From contig JAFLST010000001.1 of assembly GCA_022510815.1 (NCBI GenBank), positions 67,259-131,258 of the forward strand: 64,000 nt of DNA, read 5' to 3'. This document shows positions 52,590 through 62,269 of the stretch, piece by piece (within the stretch, counting starts at the first letter, position 1; every line of letters begins with the position of its first letter). Under the pieces are notes generated by a model. The model searched no databases, was not told the DNA's origin, and saw nothing but the letters and a program-made list of their open reading frames with translations. Made by a program: the position numbers and the translations under genes. The DNA is from Christensenellaceae bacterium. GTDB lineage: Bacteria > Bacillota > Clostridia > Christensenellales > Aristaeellaceae.

Positions 52590-54275
52590 TTGGCGCTGAA
52601 ACCAATCTTCGATAAATCCCCTCTCCTGTCCCTGAACGCGCTGGCTTTGCGCCCCGGACAGGCTCGCGTCTCTCTGCCCAGACTGTCGGCGCTTTACGCC
52701 ATGACGGGCGACGCCGTTGGTCATCCCGCGCTGTGGGAGGGCGTGTTCCGTCTGGCCTGCATTGTAGAAGCGCACCCCATGGAGGAGCCCGTTGTCCGCT
52801 GGATCAGCGACGCGCTGGCCCATCAGGCGGAGGACGGTTCGCTGCCGGGTTCTGTCACCGAACAGGTGGCTTTGCTGCGCGCCGCGTGGGCCATGTATGA
52901 GCATGAGGCCAAGCGTCCGCTGCTGGAAAAGCTGGCGCTCTGGTGCGGCTGGGCCTGCGAGCACTGGGATATCGTGCTGGCGGATCAGGCTGTTCGCGTC
53001 TCCCCTGCCGACCTGATGGAGCTGCTGCTGGGGCTCTACCGCGTCACTGGCAAGAAGCCGCTGCTGCATCTCTGCGAGCGTCTGCGGGCCGAGGCCATGG
53101 ACTGGAGCGGCGCGCTGCATACCTTCTCCGTTCAGCGGCCCATGAAGCGCATTATCGCGTGGGATGAGCTGGCGCAGGGCATGCGATCCGAGGAAGACCG
53201 CGAGTCCGGCTTCTACACGCGGCAGTATCTGACCTGTCACGGCGAGACCCTTGGCGACGGACTTCGCTGCTCCCTGATGAGCGGCCAGTTCAGCGGCAGC
53301 GGCACGGAGCTCTCCGCGCCGAAGGCTGGCTGGGAGAAGATCAGCCGCTATCACGGCGCTGTCTGCGGCGGCATCACGGCGGACGAGACCCTCGGCGGCG
53401 CGTCTCCCTCCTGCGCGGTGGACGCGGCTTCCCTCGGCGCGTGGGCGGAGGCCTTTGCGGCGCTGCGGGAGAACTGGGCCTTTGACGCGCTGGACACGCT
53501 GCTGCACAACGGCCTGCCCGCTTGCGTTGCCGACGGCAATCCTGTTGCATTCCAGCGGGTGAATGGCCTGGACGCGGACTGCGGAACCGCCGACTGCTAC
53601 CATATCAGCGAGGGCGCGCAGCTGCGCGCCCTGAACCGCCTGTGCCGCGGGTATGCCGCCGCCATCAGCAGCGCCGTCACCATGAAGCCAGACGGACTGT
53701 CCGTAAACCTCTACGTTCCGGGACGCTATACCGTGCCGACGGAGCAGGGCGTGATCCGCCTGAATGTCGCGGGCCGGGATGGCAGCTGGGCCGTAACCGT
53801 GCATGCCCGCCAGCCCGTCAAGGCTGTGATTCGTCTGCGTGTTCCCGGATGGACGGATGAAGCCGCCGTCACGGTGAACGGCCTCGACATCGGCGATGAC
53901 TGCGTTGGCATGAGCATCTCTCTTGACCGGACATGGCAGGACGGCGACCTCATCGCCGTTCGGTTTGGCTGCGGACTGCGGGTGGTCGAGGGCTATCATC
54001 AGTCCGCCTGCGTCATGCACGGCAACAAGCTCATGGCCATGCCCGCCACCGCTGAAAGCGCATGGAACGCCGCGCTCTGCGGGGAACCGTCGCTCGAGGA
54101 CGGCCATGTGACCGTGCCGCTTCGCCGCGTACCCGTATGGAACCGAAAGGACGCTGTGCCCGTCGATCTCCCGGTTTTGCCGGAGACCGAAGGCGAAACC
54201 TTTACCGCTGAGCTGCAGCCCTATGCGGACACGCCCAGCCGCATCGCGGTCTTCCCCCGGGGGAAGCAGGCATGA
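52590..54275 (+). CDS. Divergent GH127-like (DUF1680) protein
   Basis: 561 residues. The second half looks like the beta-domain of DUF1680/GH127 beta-L-arabinofuranosidases (YVPGRYTV..., KAVIRLRVPGWTDEAAVTVNG, GDLIAVRF), and the first half is helical like the barrel of that fold. The zinc-binding Glu-Cys-Cys-Cys set of GH127 (a CC pair near the nucleophile) is not evident, so it may be inactive or use another mechanism. No signal peptide. TTG at 52590 is favoured for GGAGG 8 nt upstream; the ATG at 52575 has none. First of a five-gene run. Confidence 0.65.
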   Translation: MALKPIFDKSPLLSLNALALRPGQARVSLPRLSALYAMTGDAVGHPALWEGVFRLACIVEAHPMEEPVVRWISDALAHQAEDGSLPGSVTEQVALLRAAWAMYEHEAKRPLLEKLALWCGWACEHWDIVLADQAVRVSPADLMELLLGLYRVTGKKPLLHLCERLRAEAMDWSGALHTFSVQRPMKRIIAWDELAQGMRSEEDRESGFYTRQYLTCHGETLGDGLRCSLMSGQFSGSGTELSAPKAGWEKISRYHGAVCGGITADETLGGASPSCAVDAASLGAWAEAFAALRENWAFDALDTLLHNGLPACVADGNPVAFQRVNGLDADCGTADCYHISEGAQLRALNRLCRGYAAAISSAVTMKPDGLSVNLYVPGRYTVPTEQGVIRLNVAGRDGSWAVTVHARQPVKAVIRLRVPGWTDEAAVTVNGLDIGDDCVGMSISLDRTWQDGDLIAVRFGCGLRVVEGYHQSACVMHGNKLMAMPATAESAWNAALCGEPSLEDGHVTVPLRRVPVWNRKDAVPVDLPVLPETEGETFTAELQPYADTPSRIAVFPRGKQA

Positions 54276-55231
54276 CGACCATCCGTCTGGCCCCAATGGC
54301 CGGCATTACCGACTGGCCCTTCCGTCTCCTGTGCTTTGAGCAGGGCTGCGATGTGGCCTATACGGAGATGGTCAGCGCCATGGGTTACCTCTACGCGCCG
54401 CGAAACCATCCCGCGACCGTTTCCCTGCTGGAACGCCGTCCCGGCGAACCGAAGCTGATACTTCAGATTTTCGGCAAGGAAGCCGATCTGATGGCCCGCG
54501 CCGCTGAAGAGCTGTCAAGCCTTGGCCGCTACGACGGCATTGACATCAACATGGGCTGTCCGGCCCACAAGGTCGCCTCATCCGGCGAGGGCAGCGGCAT
54601 GATGCGCAACCCCGAAAACGCGGAAAAGATCGTCCGCGCGGTGGTTAAGGCCAGCCATCTTCCCGTGTCGGTCAAGATGCGGCTTGGCTGGGACGACCAG
54701 CACAAAAACGTCGTCGAGCTGGCGAAGATGTGCGAGGACGCTGGCGTTACGGAGCTGGCGGTTCATGGCAGAACACGGATGCAGCAGTATTCCGGCTCCG
54801 CCGATTGGGGCATGATCGCCGAGGTCAAGCAGGCTGTGAGTATCCCGGTCTATGGCAACGGCGATATCTTCACCGCGGAGGACGGCGTACGGAAGCTGCG
54901 TGACAGCGGTGTGGACGGTCTGCTGATCGGTCGCGGTGCGCTGGGCAATCCGTGGCTGTTCCGACAGATCAAGGCCGTGCTGGACGGAGAAACGGTCTGC
55001 GAACCGACCATTCAGGAGCGCATTGATACCGCCCTGCGGCACTACGACATGCTGCTCTCATGGAAGCCGGAGCGCGTCGCCGTCAACGAGATGCGCAAGC
55101 ATGTCGGATGGTATATCCACGGTCTGCGCGGCGCGGCACAGATGCGCAACCGAATCAACGCCATCCTTGACCCTAATGAAGCGAAGGAAACGCTGCAATT
55201 ATATATGAAGGAAACAATGTCGAATCCCTGA
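54272..55231 (+). CDS. dusB: tRNA-dihydrouridine synthase
   Basis: 319 residues. FMN-binding TIM barrel with LAPMAGITDWPFR, INMGCPAHKV carrying catalytic Cys96, VKMRLGW, AVHGRTRMQQYSG and IGRGALGNPWLF. Makes dihydrouridine in the D-loop of tRNA. Its ATG overlaps the previous TGA by 4 bp (ATGA), and the first secreted-protein gene begins 15 bp after its stop. Confidence 0.95.
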   Translation: MTTIRLAPMAGITDWPFRLLCFEQGCDVAYTEMVSAMGYLYAPRNHPATVSLLERRPGEPKLILQIFGKEADLMARAAEELSSLGRYDGIDINMGCPAHKVASSGEGSGMMRNPENAEKIVRAVVKASHLPVSVKMRLGWDDQHKNVVELAKMCEDAGVTELAVHGRTRMQQYSGSADWGMIAEVKQAVSIPVYGNGDIFTAEDGVRKLRDSGVDGLLIGRGALGNPWLFRQIKAVLDGETVCEPTIQERIDTALRHYDMLLSWKPERVAVNEMRKHVGWYIHGLRGAAQMRNRINAILDPNEAKETLQLYMKETMSNP

Positions 55232-55246
55232 AAGAAGGTATGTCTT

Positions 55247-56668
55247 ATGCGCCGCATTCTGCTGGGCCTGCTGGCGATGGTCTGCTGCCTGACGCTGGCC
55301 GCGCCAGCACTGGCTGAGGTAGCCTTCCTGCCCATGATCTCGCTCCGGGATCTGGAAACCATGCCGCTGGAGCTGACGCTGTCGGCAGAGGTCACGGCAT
55401 ACGCGCCCTTTGGCGAGGACAGACTGCCACAGCTCACCAATCTGATGAAGCATCTGGCCCTGCACATCACTTGGCAGCCGCTCATCGACGAGACGCAGAG
55501 CACCGTCGCCGTGCTGGTGGACGGCGAGGAAGCACTGAGTCTGGGCCTGCAGGAGACCGCACAGGGCGGCATGGCGCAATTCTCTGTCCTGCCGAACACC
55601 ACCTACGCGGGTGCCGACCCGCTTTCCCTGCTGCTTGGCATGTCTCCGGAGCCCCTGAGCATCTTCGGCATCGACGGCTCTGAATCCGCGTGGCTGGAGG
55701 AAGGATACGAGCTTCTGAACGCCATCGGCGAGGGACTCGCATCCTACCGCACCGGCGAAAGCAAGATCAAAACTGAGATCAAAAACATGGGCACGGCCCG
55801 ACTCAAGCAGGACTACACGATTCCCAAGAGCGAGACAGAAGGCTTGTCTGCTCTTCTGGCTGGTCTGTGTCCCGAGGGGCGGCTCAAGGAGCTGATCTCC
55901 GGGCTCGTCTTCTCAGGCAAGCAGACCCTGCGCGTGTACCGTGACGCAGACGACGCCCCTCTGCGCATTGAGTGGACAGGAAACTGCGGCGTCGACGAGG
56001 ATCATCTGCGCGACGTGACGTTCACATGGCGGCTCCGGCGCGATGACACGGCCTACCGTGATGAGGTGACCCTGACCTCTCCTGCCCTGCGCGGCAGCGA
56101 CAACAACCGGCTGACTTGGAACTGCGCCATCGCGCCCAACAAGAGCGGCCAAATGGTGCTGAGCGGCAATCTCAGCTATACCCGCACCGAGAATAAGCAG
56201 AAGACCATCCTGACCGGCGAGTACAAGCTGACCTCCGAGGACGAAGGCTCCGGCACCCGCGTGACCGGCTCGGCGACCATCTCTCAGCAGCTCCCCGGCG
56301 CGGACAAGGCGACCGGCTACACCTTTGAGCCCAATCTGCTGTTCACCGGCGACAGCAATATCCCTGCCATGGAGGGCACGCTGACCGTCTCGAGCCTGTT
56401 GGGGAAAACAACGCTCGATCAGGCCATCATCACGCTGGATATGCGGCGCACCGGCTACACAAGCTGGCAGATGCGTCAGGAAACCGTCAACCTCTCCCTG
56501 CTGGACGCCGCTTCGCAGGAAGCAGCCCGCGATCAGGTGACGAGCGCCATCTCCTCCGCCTTTATCCGGCGGCTGGCGCTTCTGCCCCGGGAGGATCTGG
56601 ATTATCTGTTTATGGATTTGCCGGAGGAAACCGTTCAGGCCATCATCTCCGCAGCCCAATCCGATTAA
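55247..56668 (+). CDS. Secreted protein of unknown function, paralogue 1
   Basis: 473 residues. Signal peptide 1-22 (LLAMVCCLTLAAPALA), no lipobox or anchor. The rest alternates acidic and hydrophobic segments with predicted beta structure, ending in a helical stretch (FIRRLALLPREDLDYLFMDLP). I recognise no family. It is the first of three similar-sized secreted genes with 13-15 bp spacing. Its C-terminus resembles that of the third protein. Confidence 0.75.
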   Translation: MRRILLGLLAMVCCLTLAAPALAEVAFLPMISLRDLETMPLELTLSAEVTAYAPFGEDRLPQLTNLMKHLALHITWQPLIDETQSTVAVLVDGEEALSLGLQETAQGGMAQFSVLPNTTYAGADPLSLLLGMSPEPLSIFGIDGSESAWLEEGYELLNAIGEGLASYRTGESKIKTEIKNMGTARLKQDYTIPKSETEGLSALLAGLCPEGRLKELISGLVFSGKQTLRVYRDADDAPLRIEWTGNCGVDEDHLRDVTFTWRLRRDDTAYRDEVTLTSPALRGSDNNRLTWNCAIAPNKSGQMVLSGNLSYTRTENKQKTILTGEYKLTSEDEGSGTRVTGSATISQQLPGADKATGYTFEPNLLFTGDSNIPAMEGTLTVSSLLGKTTLDQAIITLDMRRTGYTSWQMRQETVNLSLLDAASQEAARDQVTSAISSAFIRRLALLPREDLDYLFMDLPEETVQAIISAAQSD

Positions 56669-56683
56669 GGAGGTGCTTCCATC

Positions 56684-58198
56684 ATGAGGAAGTCGATTCG
56701 TATCCTTTGCCTGCTTCTTTGCCTGCTTCTGACCTGCTCCACGGCGCTGGCGGCAAGCTACACGCTGCCCGAAAAGATCAACCGGCAGATTTCGTCCGGC
56801 AGCGGCGTCAAGGGAGCCGTTACGCTGGCTGTCGCAGGCGGTTCCGAATGGCTGGATCTGCTGCTGCCCTTCACCGGCTCTGATCTGCAGATTCGCTACA
56901 TTGTCAAGGACAATCAGTTTCAGGGCCAGCTCTATGCCCTTGACGATCAGGATCAGCAGCGCGCCCTGACGCAGGTGTACGGCGATGGCGAGCACATTTA
57001 TCTGCGCTCTGATCTGCTTCCCGACACCATGCTTTCCCTGCCTGCCGGCAGCGGCCTTATGGACGCGCTCTTTGGCAGCGAGGACGGAAACCCGACCTAC
57101 TACTCCGTTGTTCGGGCGCTGCTGAGCGTTCCTGACGAGAAATGGGAATCCGATTGGGCGCCTGTGCTGGAGCCCTATGAAGCCGCCCTTGAGCAGTGGC
57201 TGACCGATTTCGCGTCGGAGCCCAGCATCACGCAGACGGACAACGGCACCTCCAGCATGACCCTGCGCTACACCATTCCCGCCGATGCGCTCAAGTCTGC
57301 CATGAAGGACCTGATGCGCCAGTTCCTGCAGGACAGTGCGCTGATGGACCTCGTTCTTCCGCTTCTCTCCGAGGCGCAGCAGGCCGCTTACATGAACCCC
57401 GCTATCAGCTATTTCTACGACGCGGTGATCGACGCTCTTCCCCTGCAGGGCGAGCTGACCATGACGCGGGTGCTGTCCACCCGCGGCGATGTGCTGGAAT
57501 CCACGCTTGTCATGCCCCTGCCGGATAATCAAAACGGCTGGTCGACCCTGACCTGCGCAATGACTGACCGCGAGACCACGCTGACGCTCACGGGCCCTGA
57601 ACAGTCCGTCACGCTGATCACGAAGGAAACCGCCGTCATGAGCGACCGCACCACTTGGGACGGCATCTTCCGCTACCTGCCCGCAGAGGGCACGCCCATT
57701 TCGGCTTCCTTCTCGCTGATCAAGCAGTTCTCATCCTACACGGATGAGGCGGAAGGCCGCGCCCATGAGATCACCAACTGGAGCCTGACCGCCAAACCCG
57801 ACCTGTCCCATCTGGCTCAGAACGATCCGGCCCGCGCGACCTATGCCGAGTTTGAGGATATCGTAATCTCGCTCAGCACCCACTTCTACAGCCGCGAGCA
57901 CCTCAATGACCCCACCACGCTGGAAGCGACGCTCTCCGCGCAGCTCCCGTCCCTGTCGCTGGACATGGCCATGGCGCTGCGGACGACAAGTCCTTGGGTG
58001 CTCAGCGACCTGCCCACCACTGACGGCGAACTGCTGCTGGAGCTGACGCCGGAGCGCGTGGCGGAGCTGCTTGCCGGATTCTCCCGCAACGCGGCGCTGA
58101 CCATGACCTCCTTGACGGAACAGACCACCGCAGAGCCTGAAACCGAAACGGAGACGGAATCTTCTGCCGAACCAACCCTCGTGCCGCCGGCACAGTAA
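56684..58198 (+). CDS. Secreted protein of unknown function, paralogue 2
   Basis: 504 residues. Signal peptide about 1-23 (ILCLLLCLLLTCSTALA), then a beta-rich body similar in layout to paralogue 1 (YVKDNQFQGQLYALDDQDQQ, SDLLPDTMLSLPAGSG), and a tail with a Thr/Glu-rich segment (AEPETETETESSAEP) that is probably disordered. No catalytic motif seen. AAGGAGGTG precedes the ATG, so it should be well translated. Confidence 0.75.
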   Translation: MRKSIRILCLLLCLLLTCSTALAASYTLPEKINRQISSGSGVKGAVTLAVAGGSEWLDLLLPFTGSDLQIRYIVKDNQFQGQLYALDDQDQQRALTQVYGDGEHIYLRSDLLPDTMLSLPAGSGLMDALFGSEDGNPTYYSVVRALLSVPDEKWESDWAPVLEPYEAALEQWLTDFASEPSITQTDNGTSSMTLRYTIPADALKSAMKDLMRQFLQDSALMDLVLPLLSEAQQAAYMNPAISYFYDAVIDALPLQGELTMTRVLSTRGDVLESTLVMPLPDNQNGWSTLTCAMTDRETTLTLTGPEQSVTLITKETAVMSDRTTWDGIFRYLPAEGTPISASFSLIKQFSSYTDEAEGRAHEITNWSLTAKPDLSHLAQNDPARATYAEFEDIVISLSTHFYSREHLNDPTTLEATLSAQLPSLSLDMAMALRTTSPWVLSDLPTTDGELLLELTPERVAELLAGFSRNAALTMTSLTEQTTAEPETETETESSAEPTLVPPAQ

Positions 58199-58211
58199 GG
58201 AGCGCTACTAT

Positions 58212-59594
58212 ATGAGACGACTGCTCGCCTGTCTGCTGGCGCTGATGCTCCCCTGCTGCGCTCTGGCGGAAACCTATGCCATAAACTGGACGGCAGACGT
58301 ATCGGCAGACGGCCTGTCCATGCTGCTTGATCTGTCGGAAGAATCTCTCGGCAGCGATACGCCGTTCCTCTCCGCCAGACAGATCGCCGCGCTTGCTGAG
58401 ATGCTGAGCGGGTTATCCGCAACGTTTTATGTCAACGAATCCGGAGATCGGCTCAAGCTCGTCATGTCCTATCAGGATGAGGAATTGATCGAATTCGACG
58501 GTCAGTCCACGGAAGACGCTGCGCTATGCGCCACCAACATCCTCAAGGATATGCTGCTGACCATGCCCATTGACCCGGCGCTGAACGATGCGCAGGCAGC
58601 TGCTGAACAGGCATGGGAAAACCAGCCGTGGATAGATTTATGTAAGCGGTACACCCTCTTCGCTGACGTCTGGGAGGCTTCAATCGACGCGTCGATTGAA
58701 TACGGTGCCTTTGCGGGCGACGCCTATTCGGGGGGAAAGAGGAGCTGGACATACCGCTTTGACGAGCGGGATATCGCCGTTCTTCTTGAATCCATCGTCA
58801 CGGCTGAGCTGTCCGACAATCTTGCCGCGCTGCTGACCTACTACGGACTGACGCAGTTTGACGACCCCGACGGTCTGACCGATTTTCTCTACAAGCGCGT
58901 GCATGACGCCTCCCTGCGCAACCAGTACCGTTATGTGCTCCGTATCGTGGACGACGGCAGCGATGATCCGGAGCTCGTGGGCATCTCCCTGCTGATCTAT
59001 GAAAAGGACCGACTGATCGCTACCATATCCATGGGCGGCGATGAGAATGTCACGAACATGGTACTGGGCTATGGCATCCATGGCATCAACTGCTATCTGG
59101 CGCTGACCCAGACGGACGATCCCACCGATGGGCCGAACCTGCTCGCGAAGTTCTGGCGCGACACAAACAAAGCCGGTTACTATGCCGCTTCCAGCAACGA
59201 AGACAATCTGCTTCTGTCAACCGAGCTGTATGTGGAAGCGAGCGACAGCGCCCTGTCCCTGCGGACCAAAGCCATCGGCGCCGCAACGCAGAACACACCC
59301 GTCGAGGCAGTGCTGACCGTCGTGGATACCCCGGACTTCGGCGACATTACGCTGTCCGTCAAACTCGCCGATCAGCAGCTGATGACTTCCAGCCTGACGT
59401 TCTCCTACGCCGAGGATATGCCGGACATGGAGAGAGACGGCCTTCTGGTCATTGACATTACGGATACCTCTGCGGAGGACGAGCGGACAATTGCTGATGC
59501 GCTGAACGAATCGGCCGGCGAACTGGCCGTGAAGCTGTTCCGCCTCCTGCCGCCGGAGATACTGACCATTTTCATGATGCTCCCGCTGTTCTGA
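58212..59594 (+). CDS. Secreted protein of unknown function, paralogue 3
   Basis: 460 residues. Signal peptide about 1-19 (LLACLLALMLPCCALA) and a beta-rich body (RLKLVMSYQDEELIEFDG, RDIAVLLESIVTAEL, YVLRIVDDG). The C-terminal AVKLFRLLPPEILTIFMMLPLF parallels the end of paralogue 1. No anchor, no known domain. Last gene before a terminator. Confidence 0.75.
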   Translation: MRRLLACLLALMLPCCALAETYAINWTADVSADGLSMLLDLSEESLGSDTPFLSARQIAALAEMLSGLSATFYVNESGDRLKLVMSYQDEELIEFDGQSTEDAALCATNILKDMLLTMPIDPALNDAQAAAEQAWENQPWIDLCKRYTLFADVWEASIDASIEYGAFAGDAYSGGKRSWTYRFDERDIAVLLESIVTAELSDNLAALLTYYGLTQFDDPDGLTDFLYKRVHDASLRNQYRYVLRIVDDGSDDPELVGISLLIYEKDRLIATISMGGDENVTNMVLGYGIHGINCYLALTQTDDPTDGPNLLAKFWRDTNKAGYYAASSNEDNLLLSTELYVEASDSALSLRTKAIGAATQNTPVEAVLTVVDTPDFGDITLSVKLADQQLMTSSLTFSYAEDMPDMERDGLLVIDITDTSAEDERTIADALNESAGELAVKLFRLLPPEILTIFMMLPLF

Positions 59595-59606
59595 CGCGCA
59601 CCCAAC

Positions 59607-59645
59607 AAAAAAACGCCCGGATGACAATCCTCCGGGTGTTTTTCT
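59607..59645. terminator. Bidirectional terminator after the secreted-protein genes
   Basis: ACGCCCGG (59613-59620) pairs with CCGGGTGT (59632-59639), A-run before and TTTTT after; also serves the convergent oxidoreductase gene. Confidence 0.85.
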
Positions 59646-59655
59646 GTGCACTGTT

Positions 59656-60615
59656 TTACATCTCGTAAGAATAGCGGAAGTCCATCTGCCTGCGGCACTC
59701 GTCCATCAGCTTCATCACGTCGATGGTGCTCTGGGCCGTGATATTCCCGCCGCTCGTCAGGCCGCCGCGAATCTCCTCGCCCACCCGCTCGAACTGCACG
59801 GCGTAATGCAGCGACGGATCCTCGAAGTGCTCGGGACGGTCGCTCTCCAGCACCGCGGCGCTGGCCATGTGGAAGTCCGGCACGCGGATGACGCCCTTCG
59901 TTCCTTCGATTTCACAGGTTTCCGGCAGGCCGACGTCAATGCCGATGTCCAGCTTTGCCGTAAAGCCCGGATAGCGCATATACACCGTCTCGTGGGAATC
60001 CACGCCGCCCCTCATCAGGCTGTCCGTGCACTCGATGCTCTCCGGCATGCCAAAGAGCTCATAGCAATAACGGATGTTGTATACGCCGATATCCAGCAGC
60101 GCGCCGCCAATCATCTCCGGGTCGCGAAGTCGCGGATGAGTGTCGTAGAGGTTCGGGGAAAAGCTGCAATAAACCCGCTTCACCTCGCCGATCCTGCCGC
60201 TCTGCAGCCAACCGCGGACAGTCTGCGCCACCTTGTTGTGCCATGTCCACATAGCCTCGGAAACATAGACCCCTTCCGTACGCGCAAAGGCCAGCACATC
60301 CTCCGCTTCCTGCACGTTGACCGTAAAAGGCTTCTCGCACAGCACAGGCTTATGATGCCGGACGCACAGCCGGATCAGCTCCGCGTGCATGTTGGGATTA
60401 ACGGCGATGTACACGCCCTCGACCTCCGGCGCGAGAATCGCTTCTCTCGCCGTGGCGTAGGCCTTTCCGCCAAACTCCGCCACAAAAGCATCCGCCTTTT
60501 CCGGCGTGCGGTTCCATGCCGCGACGATGCGCCCCGCGCCCGCCTTGACCAGCTCCCGCGCCGTGGTGTGGGCAATGCCGCCGCAGCCCAAATAGGCCCA
60601 GCCGAATGGTTTCAT
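59656..60615 (-). CDS. Gfo/Idh/MocA-family oxidoreductase
   Basis: 319 residues. Rossmann start WAYLGCGGIAHTTARELV, ILAPEVEGVYIAVNPNMH, and CEKPFTVN with the substrate-proximal Lys. C-terminal alpha/beta domain with GGALLDIGVYNIRYC. NAD(P)-dependent sugar or inositol dehydrogenase-like; substrate unknown. Start ATG with AAAGGAG upstream. Stands between the aminopeptidase terminator and its own. Confidence 0.9.
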   Translation of the reverse strand: MKPFGWAYLGCGGIAHTTARELVKAGAGRIVAAWNRTPEKADAFVAEFGGKAYATAREAILAPEVEGVYIAVNPNMHAELIRLCVRHHKPVLCEKPFTVNVQEAEDVLAFARTEGVYVSEAMWTWHNKVAQTVRGWLQSGRIGEVKRVYCSFSPNLYDTHPRLRDPEMIGGALLDIGVYNIRYCYELFGMPESIECTDSLMRGGVDSHETVYMRYPGFTAKLDIGIDVGLPETCEIEGTKGVIRVPDFHMASAAVLESDRPEHFEDPSLHYAVQFERVGEEIRGGLTSGGNITAQSTIDVMKLMDECRRQMDFRYSYEM

Positions 60616-60630
60616 GCTTCATACTCCTTT

Positions 60631-60664
60631 CAAAAAATCCCGCGGACGACAGGGCCCGCGGGAG
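60631..60664 (-). terminator. Terminator of the M18 aminopeptidase gene
   Basis: TCCCGCGG (60638-60645) pairs with CCGCGGGA (60656-60663), then TTTTTTG on the minus strand. Confidence 0.88.
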
Positions 60665-60674
60665 GATGGTTCCG

Positions 60675-62066
60675 TTACTTAGCCGCCTTGAGGAACTCGC
60701 AGTAGCAGCGGTATTCCTGCCACAGGTCGGCCTTGCTGACGATCTCATAGGGCGCGTGCATGCTCAGCACCGGCACGCCGCAGTCGATGACGTTCATGCC
60801 ATACTTGGCGCAGGTGAAAGCGATGGTTCCGCCGCCGCCCGCGTCAACCTTGCCGATCTCACTGGTCTGCCACGCCACGCCCGCGTCGTCGAGGATGCGC
60901 CGGAGCTGAGCGATGAACTCAGGATTCGCGTCGCTGGCGCCAGACTTGCCGCCCCGGCCAGTGTACTTGTTGAAGCACACGCCCTTGCCGAGGAACGCAG
61001 CGTTCTTGCGCTCAAACACACCAGCAAAGTTGGGGTCAAAGCCCGCGGAGACGTCGCTGGAGAGCATCAGGCTGTTCTGCAACGCGCGGCGCAGAGCCAG
61101 CGGATCATTCACGCCCAGCGCGGCAATCAGCTCGGCAACAGTATTCTCAAAATACAGGCTGTTCATGCCCGTTGCGCCGACGCTGCCGATCTCCTCCTTG
61201 TCGGTCAGCACCGCGCACAGCGTGCGCTCCGGGGTGCCTTCATAATCCAGCACCGCCGCCATGGAAGGATACGCGCAGACGCGGTCGTCATGGCCGTAGC
61301 CCAGCAGCATGCTGCGGTCGAAGCCCAGCTCGCGGCACTTGCCCGCCGGGACGATCTCCAGCTCCGCGGACAGGAAATCCTCTTCCTCGATGCCGTACTT
61401 GTCCTTGAGGAGGTTCAGCAGGCCCGTCTTGACCGCGTCCTTCTCCTCGCCGGTGGTCGGCCGATGACCGATGATGAGGTTCAGCGCCTCGCCGTCGATC
61501 ACCTTGTTCGCGGGCTGGGACATCTGATCCTGCGAGAGATGGATCAGCAGGTCAGAGAAGCAGAACACCGGATCGTCCGCGTCCTCGCCGACAGCGACCT
61601 CCACCTTGGTGCCATCCTTCTTCACCCACACGCCGTGGAGCGCCATGGGCTGGGTCACCCACTGATACTTTTTGATGCCGCCGTAATAGTGCGTGTCCAG
61701 ATAGCCGAAGCCCTCGTCCTCATAAACGGGATTCTGCTTGACGTCCACCCGGGGCGAGTCGATGTGCGCGCCGAGGATGTTCATGCCCGCCGTGATATCC
61801 CCGCTGCCGATCACGAACAGCAGGATCGACTTGCCCATCCAGTCGCGGTACACCCGGTCGCCCGGCTTGAGGCCGCCACCCTGCGCGATGAGCGTCATCA
61901 TATCGGTGAAGCCCTTCGCCTTCGCCAACCGGACGGACTCGGTCACGCACTCGCGCTCCGTCTTGCCCTTGTCGAGGAAGTCCCGATAAGCCGCGGCAAA
62001 GGCCTCCATGCGGGCGGTTTCTTCCTCACCGAGAATGTTCCACGCGTTTGTACGATACATGGTCAT
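60675..62066 (-). CDS. M18-family aspartyl aminopeptidase
   Basis: 463 residues, normal for bacterial M18 (family prone to large size). AHIDSPRVDVKQNP with metal His and Asp, YGGIKKYQW, SDKEEIGSVG with catalytic Glu pair, DVSAGFDPNF and the late VLSMHAPYEIVSKADL with metal His. Cleaves N-terminal acidic residues, cytoplasmic. The ATG at 62066 (4 nt after GGAG) or 62060 could be used. Confidence 0.92.
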   Translation of the reverse strand: MTMYRTNAWNILGEEETARMEAFAAAYRDFLDKGKTERECVTESVRLAKAKGFTDMMTLIAQGGGLKPGDRVYRDWMGKSILLFVIGSGDITAGMNILGAHIDSPRVDVKQNPVYEDEGFGYLDTHYYGGIKKYQWVTQPMALHGVWVKKDGTKVEVAVGEDADDPVFCFSDLLIHLSQDQMSQPANKVIDGEALNLIIGHRPTTGEEKDAVKTGLLNLLKDKYGIEEEDFLSAELEIVPAGKCRELGFDRSMLLGYGHDDRVCAYPSMAAVLDYEGTPERTLCAVLTDKEEIGSVGATGMNSLYFENTVAELIAALGVNDPLALRRALQNSLMLSSDVSAGFDPNFAGVFERKNAAFLGKGVCFNKYTGRGGKSGASDANPEFIAQLRRILDDAGVAWQTSEIGKVDAGGGGTIAFTCAKYGMNVIDCGVPVLSMHAPYEIVSKADLWQEYRCYCEFLKAAK

Positions 62067-62191
62067 TCGTCTCCTTTATGTTGGATTCTTGATGTCTCCA
62101 TTATACCGCCTTTGGCAGGAATTGCAAGCCCTCCCGTCCGGCAGGACATGAAAAGCACAGAAAATCCCCCCCATAATGCGAAATTTTCCCT

Positions 62192-62220
62192 TTTCTCCCG
62201 GGCGAACCTGTGCTATACTA
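62192..62220 (+). promoter_or_regulatory. Possible promoter of pfkA
   Basis: TTTTCT (62192-62197), 17-bp spacer, TATACT (62215-62220). The -35 match is weak. Confidence 0.55.
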
Positions 62221-62269
62221 AGGAATGGAATGCACCTATGATTCTTGGCTATAAAGGAGAGACCTCATC

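Noticed and set aside
52569..54296. 575-codon minus-strand ORF opposite the GH127-like gene
   Set aside because: The plus frame has a promoter, ribosome binding site, co-translation with dusB and recognisable domain features; the minus frame has none.
55913..57532. 539-codon minus-strand ORF across two secreted-protein genes
   Set aside because: It crosses the junction of two plus-strand genes with signal peptides and strong ribosome binding sites, so it cannot be the coding strand.
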